Source: an uncultured Prochlorococcus sp. (GTDB taxonomy: Bacteria; Cyanobacteriota; Cyanobacteriia; PCC-6307; Cyanobiaceae). Taken from it: DNA of 64,000 nucleotides. Positions within the stretch are counted from its first letter, which is position 1, and every line of letters starts with the position of its first letter. Positions 37,833 to 46,627 of this stretch are shown in pieces. Under the pieces are notes generated by a model. It did no database searches, was not told the DNA's origin, and saw only the letters and a program-made list of their open reading frames with translations. Position numbers and translations under genes: made by a program. The DNA lies in assembly GCA_902595175.1 (NCBI GenBank), contig CACJPB010000001.1, forward strand, positions 113,997-177,996. Reading direction: 5' to 3'.

Positions 37833-39034
37833 TCAAAATTATTTTTTTGGTCTAATTCAAGTCTATTTACCAAAGGTTTAGCTGAAAGTCCTTGTATTCC
37901 TACAGTCATTAAAATAGTAAGAAAAACTAAACCTTGTAGACGGCCAGCTCCAAGGATACCAGCCTGCTCTAATCTGATAGAAAAAAGAGAAGCTACAGCT
38001 GCAGTAACAATACCTCTTGGGGCTAACCAGGCTAAAAATATTTTTTCTTTTAAGTTCAAGTCTCTGCCCATAGTTGCTATCCAGATAGAGATAGGACGAA
38101 CAATTACCATCAACATAAAAACGCAAACAACCCCTCCCCAGCCTAGCGGACTTAATTCACCCCATGAAACGTCAGCGGCCAAAAGAGGGAAAAGGACTGT
38201 TATTGCTAATTGAGCTAATTCGCCTATTAGATTATCCAATCTCTCCTTATCTATAACTTCTCTTTTGCCTACAATAAAACCTGCTGCAACTGAAGCTGGC
38301 AAGCCTGATTCTGGTAAAAAAAATTCGCAAATTCCATACACAAGGAAAATAAATCCAAGGGTAACTTGAAGCTCTATCCCAAATGAGGCTTCATTTTTTA
38401 TTTTTTTTAAAATTTCTGATAGTAACCATCCTGCACTTAATCCAATTAAAACTCCTCCCCCTAATCTTTGCATTAATGCTATAAATACATCGTTAATCCC
38501 ACGAAGATCCCCTAAAGTCAATTCTAAAAGAAGTAATGCTAGTACTGCACCAATTGGTTCAAGCACCAACCCCTCAGCTTTTAAAACTTCCGAAAGTGGG
38601 GAAGCTAATTTTATTTGTTCCACTAATGGAGAGACAACTGTTGGTCCAGTAGCTAGGACTATGGCACTATATATTCCTGCGACTTGCCATGAGAGGCCAG
38701 CCAGCCAATGAGCAATGAATATTCCAGCTGATAATGAAATAAAAAGTCTTACCAATGAAATTTTTAAAACAGTATTTCTTATATTCCCCTCAGGCAGTTT
38801 TAAATTTAATCCCCCTTCAAAAAGAACCAAACAGACCAAAAGCCCCACAATTGTTTCAAGCCCTTGCCCGAGATCTAAAGGCTCAACAAGTCCCAATCCT
38901 GATCTTCCAATTAATAATCCAGAAAGCAATAAAATAACAACACTGGGGAATCCTGTAAAAGAAGAAAATAATCGAGCACAAGCGCCTGCAAATACAGTTA
39001 TCCCCCAAAGTAATCCAAGCCTTTCAGGCGTCAT
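37829..39034 (-). CDS. CPA1/NhaP-type cation:proton antiporter
   Basis: The 401-residue protein has about 12 transmembrane helices. Motifs include FEGGLNLKLPEG, the discontinuous helix LATGPTVVSPLVEQIK (about residues 126-141) and EGLVLEPIGAVLALL (about residues 154-168), plus the C-terminal LAWLAPRGIVTAAVASLF. This is the NhaP-like sodium or potassium/proton exchanger family, here without a cytoplasmic RCK domain. The acidic residue on the second core helix is Glu (LEP) where I expect Asp (IDP) in related proteins. It starts at ATG and lies downstream of hli. Confidence 0.85.
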   Translation of the reverse strand: MTPERLGLLWGITVFAGACARLFSSFTGFPSVVILLLSGLLIGRSGLGLVEPLDLGQGLETIVGLLVCLVLFEGGLNLKLPEGNIRNTVLKISLVRLFISLSAGIFIAHWLAGLSWQVAGIYSAIVLATGPTVVSPLVEQIKLASPLSEVLKAEGLVLEPIGAVLALLLLELTLGDLRGINDVFIALMQRLGGGVLIGLSAGWLLSEILKKIKNEASFGIELQVTLGFIFLVYGICEFFLPESGLPASVAAGFIVGKREVIDKERLDNLIGELAQLAITVLFPLLAADVSWGELSPLGWGGVVCVFMLMVIVRPISIWIATMGRDLNLKEKIFLAWLAPRGIVTAAVASLFSIRLEQAGILGAGRLQGLVFLTILMTVGIQGLSAKPLVNRLELDQKNNFD

Positions 39035-39196
39035 ATAAAATTATAAATAATAAAAACATTCATTATTTTGATTAAATCAATAATCTTATCTCTAGTCCAA
39101 TAAAAACAATACTTTTTAATTTAATTCATAGGCTGAACAAAAGAAATTTTAAAAATTCTTTCAAAACTACTTTTAAGAAAATTAATTTTATTTCTA

Positions 39197-39373
39197 TTAA
39201 GAAAACTGACTTATTAAAGCAATAATTATAAAAATAATTCCTATACCAACAGTTGCCATCCTTCCATTCCATATTTCTGCTTGAGGGGTAAAACCTCTTT
39301 TCCACAAATTCAGTTCGTTTTTATCAACGAAGTTTTTTGTCTCTTTAATCTCGATTTTAGGTTGTTTATTCAT
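39197..39373 (-). CDS. hli: High-light-inducible (Hli/SCP) chlorophyll-binding protein
   Basis: Reading the minus strand gives a 58-residue protein beginning MNKQPKIEIK. A soluble leader is followed by the ELIP-type helix with the chlorophyll-binding signature AEIWNGRMATVG (ExxNGRxAxxG, residues 32-43) and a hydrophobic end (IIFIIIALISQFS). Hli proteins bind chlorophyll and carotenoid and protect photosystems under stress. The ATG lies only 5 bp after the tsaD stop, so it is probably co-transcribed with tsaD, or has a promoter inside it. Confidence 0.9.
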   Translation of the reverse strand: MNKQPKIEIKETKNFVDKNELNLWKRGFTPQAEIWNGRMATVGIGIIFIIIALISQFS

Positions 39374-39378
39374 TGAAA

Positions 39379-40449
39379 TTAGAAAGGAGGGTTTTCTTCA
39401 TAAAGGGTATTTGCTTGTTCAATTGATAGTCTTCCTGCGACACCTAATTTAAGGGAACTAAAATGATCCTTAAATTTGATTCTGAACAACGCTGCCGCTC
39501 CAATCATTGCCGCATTGTCTGTACAAAGATTAAGAGGAGCTAAATGAACTTTAATAGATTTTTTACTAGCTTCACTAATCATCATTTTTCTTAATGTATT
39601 GTTAGCAGCCACTCCCCCAACCACAACAACATTATCCAAGCTATGATCTTTTGCGCATTTTATTGTTCTCTCTACCAAGACCTCTGCCACTACTCTCTCA
39701 AAACTTGCAGCAATATCAGAAATTGGAACAGTCTTCCCCTCCAAATTCATTCTCTCAACTAATCTTAATACGGCAGTTTTTAGACCACTAAAAGAGAAAT
39801 CATATTTAAGAAATCCACCTTTTTTATCAGAGATCTTACATTTTGGTAGATTAAATTTCATTGGGTCCCCATTTTTAGCAATCTTTTCAATTGCCGGTCC
39901 TCCTGGATAACTAAGACCTAATAGTCTGCCAACTTTATCAAAAGCTTCTCCTGCAGCATCATCAAAACTTTTTCCAAGTCTTTGCATCCCCCTACTATCA
40001 TCAACCTTTATCAATTCAGTATGTCCGCCGCTAACAAGTAATGTAAGAAATGATTTCTTTGGATAGTTTTCTGAAAATAGAATTGAAGATAAATGCCCCT
40101 CCAAGTGATGAATTCCCAAAAATGGTTTTGAATGTAACATGCAAAGTGATCTTGCAGTTATAGAGCCAACTCGTAAACAACCAACTAATCCAGGAGCTAC
40201 AGTTGATGCGATATAATCAACTTCCTCAATTTTGATTTTTGATTCTTCTAAAGCCTCATCTAAAACAAAAGGTAATAATTCTAAATGCTTTCTGGCTGCA
40301 AGTTCAGGCACAACTCCTCCCCATTTTGAATGATCTTCAATTTGAGAGGCAATTATATTTGAATGTATTCTGAAAGTATCACCAACATTAGAAACTATTG
40401 AGACAGATGTCTCATCACAACTTGTTTCAATAGCTAAAACTTTGTGCAT
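39379..40449 (-). CDS. tsaD: tRNA N6-adenosine threonylcarbamoyltransferase
   Basis: TsaD makes t6A37 in ANN-decoding tRNAs. The 356-residue ASKHA-fold protein has VLAIETSCDETSVSIV at the N-terminus, the metal-binding HxxxH in HHLEGHLSS (about residues 109-117), the LLVSGGHTELI block, FDDAAGEAFDKVGRLLG, and VVVGGVAANNTLR. All hallmark residues look intact. It starts at ATG, is divergent from psaF across 65 bp, and runs directly into hli. Confidence 0.97.
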   Translation of the reverse strand: MHKVLAIETSCDETSVSIVSNVGDTFRIHSNIIASQIEDHSKWGGVVPELAARKHLELLPFVLDEALEESKIKIEEVDYIASTVAPGLVGCLRVGSITARSLCMLHSKPFLGIHHLEGHLSSILFSENYPKKSFLTLLVSGGHTELIKVDDSRGMQRLGKSFDDAAGEAFDKVGRLLGLSYPGGPAIEKIAKNGDPMKFNLPKCKISDKKGGFLKYDFSFSGLKTAVLRLVERMNLEGKTVPISDIAASFERVVAEVLVERTIKCAKDHSLDNVVVVGGVAANNTLRKMMISEASKKSIKVHLAPLNLCTDNAAMIGAAALFRIKFKDHFSSLKLGVAGRLSIEQANTLYEENPPF

Positions 40450-40523
40450 TTTTGATTCAACTTGTTCTATTTTAATATTAATTTCTTACTTAACACACTA
40501 TAAGGGATTAAAGATTGCAACTT

Positions 40524-41078
40524 ATGAAATTCTTTTTTTCAATCATAACCTCAGTTTTTCTGTTCTTAGGAATTACTCCAATTGCTTTAGCTGCAAATGG
40601 GCCTGCCTTAAACGCAGATAGAGCTAGCACAGAATATACTGCTTCAGCTCTCACAAAATGCTCTGAAAATCCTAAATTCATTGAGAGAGCTAATTCTGCA
40701 ACTACTCAAAAAGACATCGCAAGATTTGAAAGATACGGAAAAGCATCTTGTGGAGATGATGGTCTTCCTCATTTAATAATTGGACCTCCTCTTGAGCCAT
40801 GGGGAGCCCTTCTAAATAGAGGTCATGAAGGAGATTTACTTATTCCCGGAGTATTGTTCATTTACATTGCTGGGATTATAGGTTGGTCAGGAAGAGAGTA
40901 TCTCATTGAATCAAAAAAGACTAAGAATCCAGCAGATCTTGAGATCATTATTGACCTAGACTTAGCCATAAAATGTCTTGTAAAAGGAGCTCAATGGCCT
41001 CTTCTTGCTAATAAACAAGGTAGAAATGGAGATTTAAGAGAAAAAGATAACAATATTACACTTAATGGTCCTCGCTAA
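40524..41078 (+). CDS. psaF: Photosystem I subunit III (PsaF)
   Basis: PsaF is a PSI subunit with a lumenal N-terminal domain and a transmembrane helix. The protein (184 residues from ATG 40524; ATG 40515 adds three residues) has a signal peptide ending PIALAAN, and a lumenal region with LTKCSENPKF and RFERYGKASCGDDGLPHLI. A transmembrane helix (IPGVLFIYIAGIIGWSGR) and a stromal tail of about 50 residues, ending in a polar Asn/Arg-rich segment, follow. psaJ follows 28 bp downstream. Confidence 0.96.
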   Translation: MKFFFSIITSVFLFLGITPIALAANGPALNADRASTEYTASALTKCSENPKFIERANSATTQKDIARFERYGKASCGDDGLPHLIIGPPLEPWGALLNRGHEGDLLIPGVLFIYIAGIIGWSGREYLIESKKTKNPADLEIIIDLDLAIKCLVKGAQWPLLANKQGRNGDLREKDNNITLNGPR

Positions 41079-41106
41079 ACACCCTTAAAAAACTTTCATA
41101 AAACAA

Positions 41107-41241
41107 ATGTTCAAAATTCTAAACACAAAATTTGTCAGATCTGCTCCAGTGGTAGCAGCAATTTGGCTAAGTCTTACAGCTGGAATAATTATTGAATTTA
41201 ATAGGTTTTTCCCAGATTTATTATTCCATCCAATGAGTTGA
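41107..41241 (+). CDS. psaJ: Photosystem I subunit IX (PsaJ)
   Basis: This 44-residue ORF begins [20 protein letters not shown], contains one transmembrane helix ([18 protein letters not shown]) and ends with the PsaJ tail [11 protein letters not shown]. It is the usual partner of psaF and binds carotenoid and chlorophyll at the PSI edge. The stop is 7 bp before a strong terminator hairpin. Confidence 0.97.
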   Translation: MFKILNTKFVRSAPVVAAIWLSLTAGIIIEFNRFFPDLLFHPMS

Positions 41242-41248
41242 TAAATAG

Positions 41249-41286
41249 AAAATAATCAAGTTTTTATTAACTTGATTATTTTTTTT
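41249..41286 (+). terminator. Intrinsic terminator of psaFJ
   Basis: A perfect 14-bp stem, AAAATAATCAAGTT (41249-41262) with AACTTGATTATTTT (41269-41282), has a 6-nt loop and the T-run continues to 41286. It overlaps the 3' end of the convergent gmk gene and may terminate both transcripts. This is the clearest terminator in the window. Confidence 0.85.
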
Positions 41287-41810
41287 GCTGTTTCATCAAC
41301 ATTGTGATTTGTTAATGCAAAATCAAATTCATTTGATACTGAAATCTCATAATTAGCCCTTGAGAGTCTTTTTTTAATTGCCTCTTCTTTTTCTGTACCT
41401 CTATTTCTTATTCTTCTCTCTAACTCTTGTTTATCTGGAGGAAGTAAAAATATTGACTGTGAATTAGGAAACTTATTTTTTATTTGCCTTGCACCCTCTA
41501 CTTCAATTTCAAGTAGCACGGTAAATCCCTTTTTTATTTTCTCATTAACAGAAGACAAAGGCGTTCCATAGTAGTTTCCAGCAAATTGAGCCCATTCAAG
41601 GAAAAGGTTTTGTTCAATCATTTCTTTAAACTTTTTTTGTTTTAAAAAATAATAATTTTCTCCGTCCTTTTCTCCCTCTCTTGGTTCTCTAGTAGTTGCA
41701 GATATTGAAAGCCAAAAATTTTTTTCTTTACCTAATATTTCTTTAACAACTGTTCCTTTACCTACCCCGCTGGGTCCAGTAAGGATAATAAGTTTTTTTT
41801 GATTTTTCAT
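41256..41810 (-). CDS. gmk: Guanylate kinase
   Basis: Gmk converts GMP to GDP. The 184-residue protein has the P-loop LTGPSGVGKGTVV (about residues 10-22), the GMP-binding SATTREPREGEKDGENYYF block, the FLEWAQFAGNYYGT segment, and the LLEIEVEGARQIK core. It starts at ATG. Its last codons are part of the psaFJ terminator hairpin. It is divergent from rqcH. Confidence 0.97.
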   Translation of the reverse strand: MKNQKKLIILTGPSGVGKGTVVKEILGKEKNFWLSISATTREPREGEKDGENYYFLKQKKFKEMIEQNLFLEWAQFAGNYYGTPLSSVNEKIKKGFTVLLEIEVEGARQIKNKFPNSQSIFLLPPDKQELERRIRNRGTEKEEAIKKRLSRANYEISVSNEFDFALTNHNVDETAKKIIKLIKT

Positions 41811-41859
41811 ATTAAATTTTTTACAGTAAAATAAACATCTTGTGAATTAAAAAGGAATA

Positions 41860-43584
41860 ATGCAAAAAGGTGTTCCACAGATAATGGATATTACATCTAT
41901 TAGATCTGTCTTGCATTATTTGACAAAGAACATCTTACCTACAAAGTTTGAAACTGCCCAACAACCAGAGCCTAATACAATTCAATTATGTTTTAGAGGA
42001 GTTGATTCTCAAACATGGTTAGAAGTTTCATGGAATGGAGACTCTCCAAGAATACTAAAGATAAATAAGCCAGAAAAGATTGGGAGAGAAAGCACACTTT
42101 CCAAACAAATAAGATATGGATTAAAGTATATGGCTTTAATTTCGATTGATCAAGATGATTTCGAAAGAGTTATAAAATTTAGTTTTGCGAAAAAACCTGG
42201 AGAAGAAATTAATAAGTATTTAATTTTTGAATTAATGGGAAAACACAGTAATGTTTTTTATCTGGATGATAAACATAAAATAATTGCCGTTGGTAAACAA
42301 ATTAAATCCAGTCAATCTAGTTTTAGAACAATTTCAACAGGATCAATTTATTCTGGCCCTCCAGTCAATCTCAAAAAACAACCTAGAGAAGATGAATCTT
42401 TTCAATCATGGAAAGACTCAATTTCAATAGTACCTGAGTCTTTGAAATACTGTTTAATAAATACCTATCAAGGAGTAAGCCCTATCCTCACAAAACAATT
42501 AGAGTTTGTTAGCGCAACTGTTAATTCAGAAATAATGGAAAAAAATATTGATTTCATTAGCAACTCAGACTTAAAGGAGATATTTAAAAATTGGAACATT
42601 TGGATAAACAGGTTTAAAAACAATAACTTTAACTTTTCTACATTCAACAAAGATTTTTATTGCGTTTGGTTTTTTGATAAGGAAATTAATTGCGAAAATA
42701 AAATAGATTTATGCACAAGCTTAGAGAATTATTATGATTATCATCTGAAACAAAAAAAATTGGAATTATTGGGAAAGAAAATTGAAGGGATAATTTTTAA
42801 ACAGACCAATACTGAGAAAAAGAATTTAAATATTCAATATGATCTTCTGACAAAGTCAGAAAACTTCGAGATATATAAAGAAAAAGCTGATATTATATTC
42901 TCCTCACATGAAATTAAAAAACAAGACATTATAAAGGGACAAAAACTATATAAAAAATCAAAAAAACTAAAGAGATCTAGAGAATTAATAAAAGAAAGAT
43001 TAAGTATATACAAAACAAAAATAGAGAGATTAGACGAATTCACTACGCTTCTAGAAAATTTAAATTCTTTAAATCATGAAAAACTTTCTGTGAGAATTAA
43101 ACTACTAGAAGAAATTATGGAAGAAATTTGTAAAGAGTTTAATATCAATATAAAGAAGCAAAGAGAAGATCAGAAAAGTACATATGAGATAGAGTCTTCA
43201 CCAATTCAAGTTGACACTCCCACAGGATTAAAACTTCAGGTAGGACGAAATATGAGGCAAAATGATTTAATAAGCTTTAAGTTCTCAAAAAAAGGCGATT
43301 TATGGTTTCATGCACAGGAATCACCAGGCAGTCATGTAGTTTTGAAGTCTTCATCTCAAGTAGCATCTGAACAAGATCTTCAAATAGCTGCAGATTTAGC
43401 TGCTTTATTTAGTAAGGCAAAAAGAAACATTAAAGTTCCAATTAATTTAGTAAAGATTAAAGATTTGCAAAAAATCAAAAACGGAGGACCGGGTTGCGTC
43501 TCCTTTAAAAATGGAGAAATTATTTGGGGAAATCCTACAAGAGGAAAAGATTACATTAAAAAAAATCTTAAAACAATAATTTAG
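41860..43584 (+). CDS. rqcH: NFACT family protein (RqcH-like)
   Basis: The protein (574 residues; ATG 41884, giving 566, is a good alternative because MDITSIRSVLHYL matches the usual start) has the NFACT-N domain, a long central coiled coil (about 310-430), and the C-terminal NFACT-R domain with VGRNMRQND and KGDLWFHAQESPGSHVVL. Bacterial RqcH adds alanine tails to peptides stuck on large ribosomal subunits. The residue pair usually written DR in the N domain appears here as ER (DDFERVIKF). Tail activity is inferred from the family. Confidence 0.88.
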   Translation: MQKGVPQIMDITSIRSVLHYLTKNILPTKFETAQQPEPNTIQLCFRGVDSQTWLEVSWNGDSPRILKINKPEKIGRESTLSKQIRYGLKYMALISIDQDDFERVIKFSFAKKPGEEINKYLIFELMGKHSNVFYLDDKHKIIAVGKQIKSSQSSFRTISTGSIYSGPPVNLKKQPREDESFQSWKDSISIVPESLKYCLINTYQGVSPILTKQLEFVSATVNSEIMEKNIDFISNSDLKEIFKNWNIWINRFKNNNFNFSTFNKDFYCVWFFDKEINCENKIDLCTSLENYYDYHLKQKKLELLGKKIEGIIFKQTNTEKKNLNIQYDLLTKSENFEIYKEKADIIFSSHEIKKQDIIKGQKLYKKSKKLKRSRELIKERLSIYKTKIERLDEFTTLLENLNSLNHEKLSVRIKLLEEIMEEICKEFNINIKKQREDQKSTYEIESSPIQVDTPTGLKLQVGRNMRQNDLISFKFSKKGDLWFHAQESPGSHVVLKSSSQVASEQDLQIAADLAALFSKAKRNIKVPINLVKIKDLQKIKNGGPGCVSFKNGEIIWGNPTRGKDYIKKNLKTII

Positions 43585-43612
43585 TTTATAATAAAAAAAA
43601 TTTTAAATCTAA

Positions 43613-43873
43613 ATGTTTGATTTTCTTTTAGGCACTCATGAATTTTTAGGAAATCATAGTTTTCCAGAATTTATTGTTGGATATCTATTTGGTGCTGCAT
43701 TAATAATTGGAGCTCCTACTGTTTTCTTACTACTTGCCTTCGTAAGCGCTTTAATGAAAACAAATGGGAAGATGGGTGGATATAGAGAATATGAAACTTA
43801 TGGTGAATCATCATTAAATGATGCCCCTCCTTTCTTATTACCAGATCCAACAAATCCTAAATTAAGTAAATAA
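43613..43873 (+). CDS. Conserved single-span membrane protein, unknown function
   Basis: The 86-residue protein starts at ATG with FDFLLGTHEFLGNHSFPEF, has one long hydrophobic helix (about residues 22-48, VGYLFGAALIIGAPTVFLLL), and a polar tail with GGYREYETYGE and a Pro-rich end. The gene lies between rqcH and tatC. Conserved small membrane proteins in cyanobacteria near cytochrome b6f genes may be thylakoid proteins, but I recognise no named family. Confidence 0.7.
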   Translation: MFDFLLGTHEFLGNHSFPEFIVGYLFGAALIIGAPTVFLLLAFVSALMKTNGKMGGYREYETYGESSLNDAPPFLLPDPTNPKLSK

Positions 43874-43953
43874 TTAATATTATCGAAAAATAAATTGGAC
43901 TTTGACAATAGTAGTTTTAAACCTTTTTCTTACACAATTTTTATCAAATTATA

Positions 43954-44712
43954 ATGAGAGGTACCGGTCAAAGTAAAAAAAAATTAGCAGATTCGATGTC
44001 TTTTAGTGATCATTTAGAGGAGCTTCGTCAAAGGATACTAAACTCAATTTACTCAATACTTATTTCAATATTCTTTAGTTTTCTCATCATAAAGCCATTA
44101 ATATCTTTTTTAGAAATTCCAGCTGGTGATATTCATTTACTACAACTTGCTCCAGGAGAGTTTTTATTTGTGGCTATTAAAGTTGCTGGTTATAGCGGAT
44201 TGATAGTTTCTATGCCTTATATTTTTTATCAAATAATATTATTCATTTCTCCTGGTTTAACAAAACAAGAAAAAAGCCTTATCTTGCCTGCAGTTTTTGG
44301 TTCAGGTCTTCTATTTTTTTTGGGATTAATTTTTTCATGGTGGATATTAGTCCCTGCAGCAATAAATTTCTTCATAAGTTTCGGTGCTGATATTGTTGAA
44401 CCAACTTGGTCGATAGAAAGATATTTTGATTTTGTTCTCTTATTAATGTCTAGCACTGCAATAGCTTTTCAATTGCCAGTATTACAATTTATTCTTGGTT
44501 CTCTTGGAATAATCACGACAGAAAAAATGATTTCGAATTGGAAGATAGTTGTAATTGCCTCTGCAATATTATCTGCAGTGATTACCCCTTCAACTGACCC
44601 ATTGACTATGTCATTGCTATCTATATCGATCGTGTTTTTATTTTTTGTGGGTACTGGATTAACTTACTTATCAGAAAATCTCAAGTCAAAAACTCTTTCA
44701 TCTTCTCATTAA
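43954..44712 (+). CDS. tatC: Sec-independent protein translocase TatC
   Basis: TatC is the twin-arginine signal receptor for export of folded proteins. The 252-residue protein has six transmembrane helices and the conserved SFSDHLEELRQRI-type start (here MSFSDHLEELRQRI), the PGEFLFVAIKVAGYSG loop with the key Glu, FISPGLTKQEKSLILP, and the final helices. petC, whose product carries a twin-arginine anchor, starts 410 bp downstream. It overlaps the convergent DUF3067 gene by 32 bp. Confidence 0.96.
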   Translation: MRGTGQSKKKLADSMSFSDHLEELRQRILNSIYSILISIFFSFLIIKPLISFLEIPAGDIHLLQLAPGEFLFVAIKVAGYSGLIVSMPYIFYQIILFISPGLTKQEKSLILPAVFGSGLLFFLGLIFSWWILVPAAINFFISFGADIVEPTWSIERYFDFVLLLMSSTAIAFQLPVLQFILGSLGIITTEKMISNWKIVVIASAILSAVITPSTDPLTMSLLSISIVFLFFVGTGLTYLSENLKSKTLSSSH

Positions 44713-44998
44713 TATCTAATTGCAAGCTGACAGCTCTACCTAACCTTGGCTTAGCATTGACTTTCTTTAGCCATTCCCTTACTTCTTCTGAATATCCACA
44801 TCTATTTAAAATCTCGATTTTATCAGCTATCGATTTTTTATATTGATCTTCACTTAAAGGGAATGATTCCTGTCCAAGAAATCCCCACATCATTTGAAAA
44901 TAAACAAATTTTCCTCTTCTAAAGAGTCTAAAATCATATTTTTTCCCCCAACGATGAATCAAATAATGTATAACTTCATCTACTAGCAATGGGTTCAT
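44681..44998 (-). CDS. DUF3067 family protein
   Basis: The 105-residue soluble protein starts at ATG and contains the DUF3067 pattern LIHRWGKKYDFRLFRRG, VYFQMMWGFLGQESFPLSEDQ, and LNRCGYSEEVREWL. The family is found in cyanobacteria and plant plastids, often beside petC. Function is unknown, but conserved proximity suggests a link with cytochrome b6f or Tat. It overlaps the tatC 3' end by 32 bp and is divergent from petC. Confidence 0.85.
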   Translation of the reverse strand: MNPLLVDEVIHYLIHRWGKKYDFRLFRRGKFVYFQMMWGFLGQESFPLSEDQYKKSIADKIEILNRCGYSEEVREWLKKVNAKPRLGRAVSLQLDINEKMKEFLT

Positions 44999-45121
44999 TT
45001 AAATCAATTAATTAAGACTTCCTAAACTTTTACTTTAAATTATTAAAAGTCCTATCTATTTGCAACAGAAATTGAACAATTTGCTTCATAATAACTAATA
45101 AATAACAGAACCAAGTAGCGA

Positions 45122-45658
45122 ATGACTCAATTAAGTTCCAATGATGTCCCTTCTATGGGTCGCAGGCAATTTATGAATCTTCTTACATTTGGTACTGCAA
45201 CTGGTGTAGCTTTAGGAGCCCTTTACCCTGTAGCTAATTATTTCATGCCTTTAAGAGCTGGCGGTGGTGGAGGTGGAACTTCTGCTAAAGATGAATTAGG
45301 GAATCCAATAACTAAGACAGGTTGGTTAGCTACTCATCAAGCAGGAGACAGAAGTCTAGTTCAGGGTCTAAAGGGAGATCCAACTTATTTAATAGTTAAT
45401 GAGGGTGGGGAAATAGGAGAATTTGGTCTAAATGCAATTTGTACTCATTTAGGTTGTGTTGTCCCATGGGATAGTGGTGCTAATAAATTCATATGTCCTT
45501 GTCATGGCAGTCAGTACGATACTAACGGGAAGGTAGTAAGAGGGCCTGCGCCTTTATCTTTAGCTCTAGCTCATGTAGATATTGAAGATGATGCTGTACT
45601 CGTCAAACAATGGTCAGAAACTGACTTTAGAACTAATGAAAATCCATGGTGGGCATAA
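45122..45658 (+). CDS. petC: Cytochrome b6f Rieske iron-sulfur protein
   Basis: The 178-residue protein has an uncleaved twin-arginine signal anchor ([11 protein letters not shown]14-R15, then a hydrophobic helix to about residue 40) and a flexible glycine hinge (AGGGGGGTS). The Rieske domain has C107-T-H109-L-G-C112 and C125-P-C127-H128-G. The four ligands and the disulfide pair are all present. PetC transfers electrons from plastoquinol to cytochrome f. petA begins 5 bp after the stop, so the two are one operon. Confidence 0.98.
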   Translation: MTQLSSNDVPSMGRRQFMNLLTFGTATGVALGALYPVANYFMPLRAGGGGGGTSAKDELGNPITKTGWLATHQAGDRSLVQGLKGDPTYLIVNEGGEIGEFGLNAICTHLGCVVPWDSGANKFICPCHGSQYDTNGKVVRGPAPLSLALAHVDIEDDAVLVKQWSETDFRTNENPWWA

Positions 45659-45663
45659 AAAAA

Positions 45664-46617
45664 ATGAAAGGTCTTAAAAATCAAATCATGAAAAAAACAA
45701 GTTTATTTATCTGTACTCTGCTTTTCATTTCAAGCATTGTATTTTATCCAGAGATCAGTTTTGCTTATCCATTTTGGGCTCAGCAAAACTACGAATCCCC
45801 AAGAGAAGCCACAGGTAAGATAGTCTGTGCAAATTGTCATCTAGCTCAGATGCCTACAATTGCAGAGGTGCCACAATCTGTTGGAGCAGACAGTGTTTTC
45901 AAAGCTGTAGTTAAAATACCCTACAAAAATGATTTAAAAGAGATAGGGGCTGATGGTTCGGAAGTACCATTACAAGTTGGTGCTGTTGTAATGCTGCCTG
46001 ATGGCTTTAAACTTGCTCCACAAGAAAGATGGACCGAAGAAATAAAAAAGGAAACAGAAGGGGTTTATTTCTCTAACTACAGTGAAGAGAAAGATAATAT
46101 TATTATTGTGGGACCTTTACCTGGCGATACCAATAAAGAAATCGTTTTCCCTGTACTTTCCCCTGACCCATCCACTAATAAAGAATATCACTATGGGAAA
46201 TACTCGTTACATATTGGAGGCAATAGAGGTAGAGGTCAGGTATATCCAACGGGAGACAAGAGCAATAATGTAGTATTCACTTCTTCCACCGCAGGAATTA
46301 TAAATTCAATAGAAACAATTCAAGATGGTAGCTATCAAGTCAATATAGAAAACGATAATGGTGAAATAACTACTGAAGCAGTGCCAGTTGGTCCTCAACT
46401 TATCGTAAAAGCTCAAGACAAAATTAATGTAGGCGACCCTCTTACTAATGATCCCAACGTTGGTGGCTTTGGGCAATTAGATGCTGAGGTTGTACTTCAG
46501 AGCCCTTATAGAGTTATTGGATTAATTGCATTCTTCATTGGTGTAGGCTTAACACAAATACTCTTAGTATTAAAGAAAAAACAAGTAGAAAAAGTGCAAG
46601 CAGCAGAGGGTATCTAA
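45664..46617 (+). CDS. petA: Cytochrome f
   Basis: The 317-residue precursor has a signal peptide (hydrophobic [16 protein letters not shown]) cleaved before the mature start [10 protein letters not shown], where Tyr1 is the axial heme ligand. The covalent heme site is CANCH, and the large lumenal domain and C-terminal helix ([20 protein letters not shown]) with a short stromal tail complete it. ATG 45664 is chosen because the earlier in-frame ATG 45646 overlaps petC; ATG 45688 is also possible. It forms a petC-petA operon. lgt follows 10 bp downstream. Confidence 0.97.
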   Translation: MKGLKNQIMKKTSLFICTLLFISSIVFYPEISFAYPFWAQQNYESPREATGKIVCANCHLAQMPTIAEVPQSVGADSVFKAVVKIPYKNDLKEIGADGSEVPLQVGAVVMLPDGFKLAPQERWTEEIKKETEGVYFSNYSEEKDNIIIVGPLPGDTNKEIVFPVLSPDPSTNKEYHYGKYSLHIGGNRGRGQVYPTGDKSNNVVFTSSTAGIINSIETIQDGSYQVNIENDNGEITTEAVPVGPQLIVKAQDKINVGDPLTNDPNVGGFGQLDAEVVLQSPYRVIGLIAFFIGVGLTQILLVLKKKQVEKVQAAEGI

Positions 46618-46627
46618 CTTTCTCTAA

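Noticed and set aside
38715..39038. 107-codon plus-strand ORF opposite the antiporter
   Set aside because: It lies entirely antisense to a clear membrane-protein gene and has no recognisable features or ribosome site.
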